Below are positions 62,037-64,000 of a DNA stretch of 64,000 nt, in pieces. The notes under the pieces were generated by a model, which worked only from the letters and a program-made list of their open reading frames with translations, was not told where the DNA came from and did not search any database. Source of the stretch: Parus major. Lineage: Eukaryota > Chordata > Aves > Passeriformes > Paridae. Where the stretch lies: assembly GCF_001522545.3 (NCBI RefSeq), contig NC_031771.1, positions 25,422,847 through 25,486,846 of the forward strand, read 5' to 3'. The first letter of the stretch is position 1. Each line of letters begins with the position of its first letter. Position numbers and translations under genes: made by a program.

Positions 62037-62785
62037 GCTGAATTGTGGTGGGGAAAAATGTGGAACAACACTCACAAAAGCAGCCAGTGCCTTGGCTTTT
62101 TGATGCATGGGTTTCCCAGAAAAACAGAAATTCTGGTCTGTTGTAATTGGAGCGGCACAAGGGAATTTGATAGGGAGCTTAGACGAGCAGCTGAGTGTCT
62201 TGCTGGTGTCTCCTGCTGTGCTGTATGTGAATACTTATTACTTTCACTTTAACATCTTGACAGTAGCTTTAGATGCTGTTCTCTCTGTTCAGTCCCCTCC
62301 CATTCCAAAATACCACTCCTGGTAGAGAACAGCTTCAGTGATGGGTGGTTGTTGAGCTGTGTGTGAAGGTGAGGTTGAAGTGTCCACCTTGGGCAGAAAA
62401 CAAATCTGCTCTGGTACTGAGCCACAGGTCACTGCTGCATGTTGATTTGGTTCTCCTGTGTGTGTCTACTTGGCACAGCACATTTCTAACCTGCAGGTGC
62501 CATTTTTGTTGTCCTGTGCTGTCTTCTCTGTGGAGCACAAGGAGGCTATGCCACCTATCCTCCTTGTCCTCTAGCCTGCCTTCCACAATGTCTGTTAATT
62601 GTGTCCCAGTTTCACAGTCACTCTGCTGGCAGGAAACTTGTGTTCTCAAAAAGGCCTGTGTTACTTTTACTTTACTTCACACTCCCTATTTAGAAACCTA
62701 GAGAAAATCATGTGTCTTAGGTTATTCATCACAAGCACTATGAACCTTGCTATATTATTTTTTTCTTTATCCTTTCCTCTTCCAG

Positions 62786-64000
62786 ATAAACCATCAGTGC
62801 TGGTGCCAAAGGTTTTCCACCGGGCAGAATATGGCTGATGCTCTGCAGTGCTCCCATCTTTCCAGCCGTGGAGTTGATGCTGACGGGGATCAATGGGACT
62901 TTGGACTTTGGACCGTGAAAGAAATGCTGTGGGGCAGGGGCAGCTCCCAGGTGGGGGCCTCATGGCTGGAGTGGATGAAGTCATCTGGAGGTTGGGGGTG
63001 ACAAGGCATGAAGGAAAATGATTGCTACAGACGGCAGAGCCGCTGGCCGGAGGGAAAGCACTGGGGATAGGTTTCTGTGGACCCATTGATCACGTGTTGA
63101 AAACCCATTTGGATCTCATGATGAATGTAAAAATGTTCTTGGTATCCCATTTAATTCAGACCTGCTTGGAGGAAAGTCTCTTGAAATGAGCTGTAGCGGG
63201 ATTCCCTGGATTTGTTCCTGGACAAGTGAGTTTTATGGCAGTTGGCCAAGGCTTTGCCGGGGAGTGGGTTGGTACTGTGAAGCCTTTAAAATTGCTCCAC
63301 CACAAAACAGTTGGCTGTGTCCCATGCAGCAGTCTTGAGCGGAGGCTGGCAGAGAAGCAGGCTGGGAAACGTTTCCTGCCCTGTGTGTTCACATATGTTG
63401 TGCCATGAAGTGGTGAGGATGTGCTCTAATCATGCAGGGACAAAAGCAGGGCAGTCAGTGTGCCTCTGGCACATGCTGTTTCTTATCCCTAGTGTTATAA
63501 TTATCCCTGAACAGCTGCTGGTTTGCCATGTCTGGATGCTTTGGTACTGCCTTTGTGGTACTCTCTATGTATTGTGTCCACTAGAGCACTAAAGTTCTTG
63601 GTCATCCTTCTGGAAAGCTGCCCAGTCATCTTTGTGCAGAGATCTGGTGAAGCACTGTGTGGCTGAGAGGTACAAACTGATCCTGATCCCCTTGGGGTGA
63701 CCCTGGCAGCCATGCTTCATGAGCAGCCATTTTCCCTCTCCAGATGTGGGAAAGGGCAGGCTGAGCACTGGTACCAAAGTTCTGGTTTCTCCCCCAGCTA
63801 TGTGGCTTTGAGGACTTCTGAGATGTTGCTGTTAGTTTGTGCCCTGCAGCTGAGCCCTGGTAACTGTACTGTGTGAGTCCTGCTCCATGCAAATATTTAT
63901 TAAGTGTAAATCAATAGGAGGCAGGCATTTCCAGAGCCAGGTTCCTTTCATCAGATGCTGGGGGAGGGCTTCAAGATGAGGGACTTAAAATACTTGTGTT
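62786..64000 (+). other. MFHAS1: Candidate MFHAS1 3'-terminal exon (mainly 3' UTR, right end open)
   Basis: A strong acceptor (tttctttatcctttcctcttccag) precedes 62786. Splicing from the donor at 60750 would create TCC AAA TAA, that is Ser-Lys-stop. This is the same protein end as reading through exon 2. I saw no polyadenylation signal with good context before the window ends, so the 3' end is not defined. No other gene is seen in this stretch. Confidence 0.35.

Noticed and set aside
61083..62160. Open frames of 229-334 codons with Pro-Phe or Lys-Gly-Gln repeats
   Set aside because: They are made of the 15-bp minisatellite plus N and are not genes.
1..64000. CRISPR arrays, tRNA or rRNA genes, bacterial operons
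   Set aside because: No spaced direct repeats, no cloverleaf or rRNA-like stretches were seen, and the sequence is vertebrate nuclear DNA.

Overview
This window is vertebrate nuclear DNA, almost certainly from a bird. The two recognisable genes are vertebrate orthologues with GT-AG introns. The interspersed repeats are CR1 LINE fragments with the typical avian 3' end. Two CpG-rich promoter regions stand in otherwise AT-rich, gene-poor sequence. Nothing prokaryotic is present, so operons, ribosome binding sites and CRISPR arrays do not apply.

Layout: (1) 1-23618, minus strand: the 5' end of TNKS (tankyrase-1). Exon 1 is at 23129-23618 and exon 2 at 15956-16180. The two join in frame to give the low-complexity N-terminus and the first ankyrin repeats. 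The rest of TNKS lies left of base 1. The introns hold a CR1 element with recognisable endonuclease and reverse-transcriptase remnants (about 1905-3700), smaller CR1 pieces, microsatellites, and an unassigned 213-nt exon-like open block on the minus strand (3860-4072). (2) 23619-31351: an 8-kb divergent intergenic region. It starts in the TNKS CpG island with a GC-box minisatellite. It then holds two diverged copies of a ~240-bp segment about 1.58 kb apart, possible exons of a divergent transcript, an LTR, and two CR1 3' ends. (3) 31352-60753, plus strand: MFHAS1 (MASL1), a ROCO-family leucine-rich-repeat GTPase-like protein. The start codon is lost in an assembly gap (31352-31784). Exon 1 carries nearly the whole protein and exon 2, 26 kb away, carries the conserved C-terminus. 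(4) 60754-64000: the MFHAS1 3' region, with a 15-bp minisatellite running into a second gap and a candidate 3'-terminal exon.

TNKS and MFHAS1 are transcribed away from each other. TNKS is a poly-ADP-ribosyltransferase scaffold for telomere, Wnt and vesicle functions. MFHAS1 is linked to Toll-like receptor and inflammatory signalling. I see no functional link beyond adjacency. No complete novel system is evident. The best leads are the 213-nt exon-like block, the paired copies with a possible divergent transcript, and several unusual details of MFHAS1. All family identities come from reading the translations and recalling the families; no database search was run.
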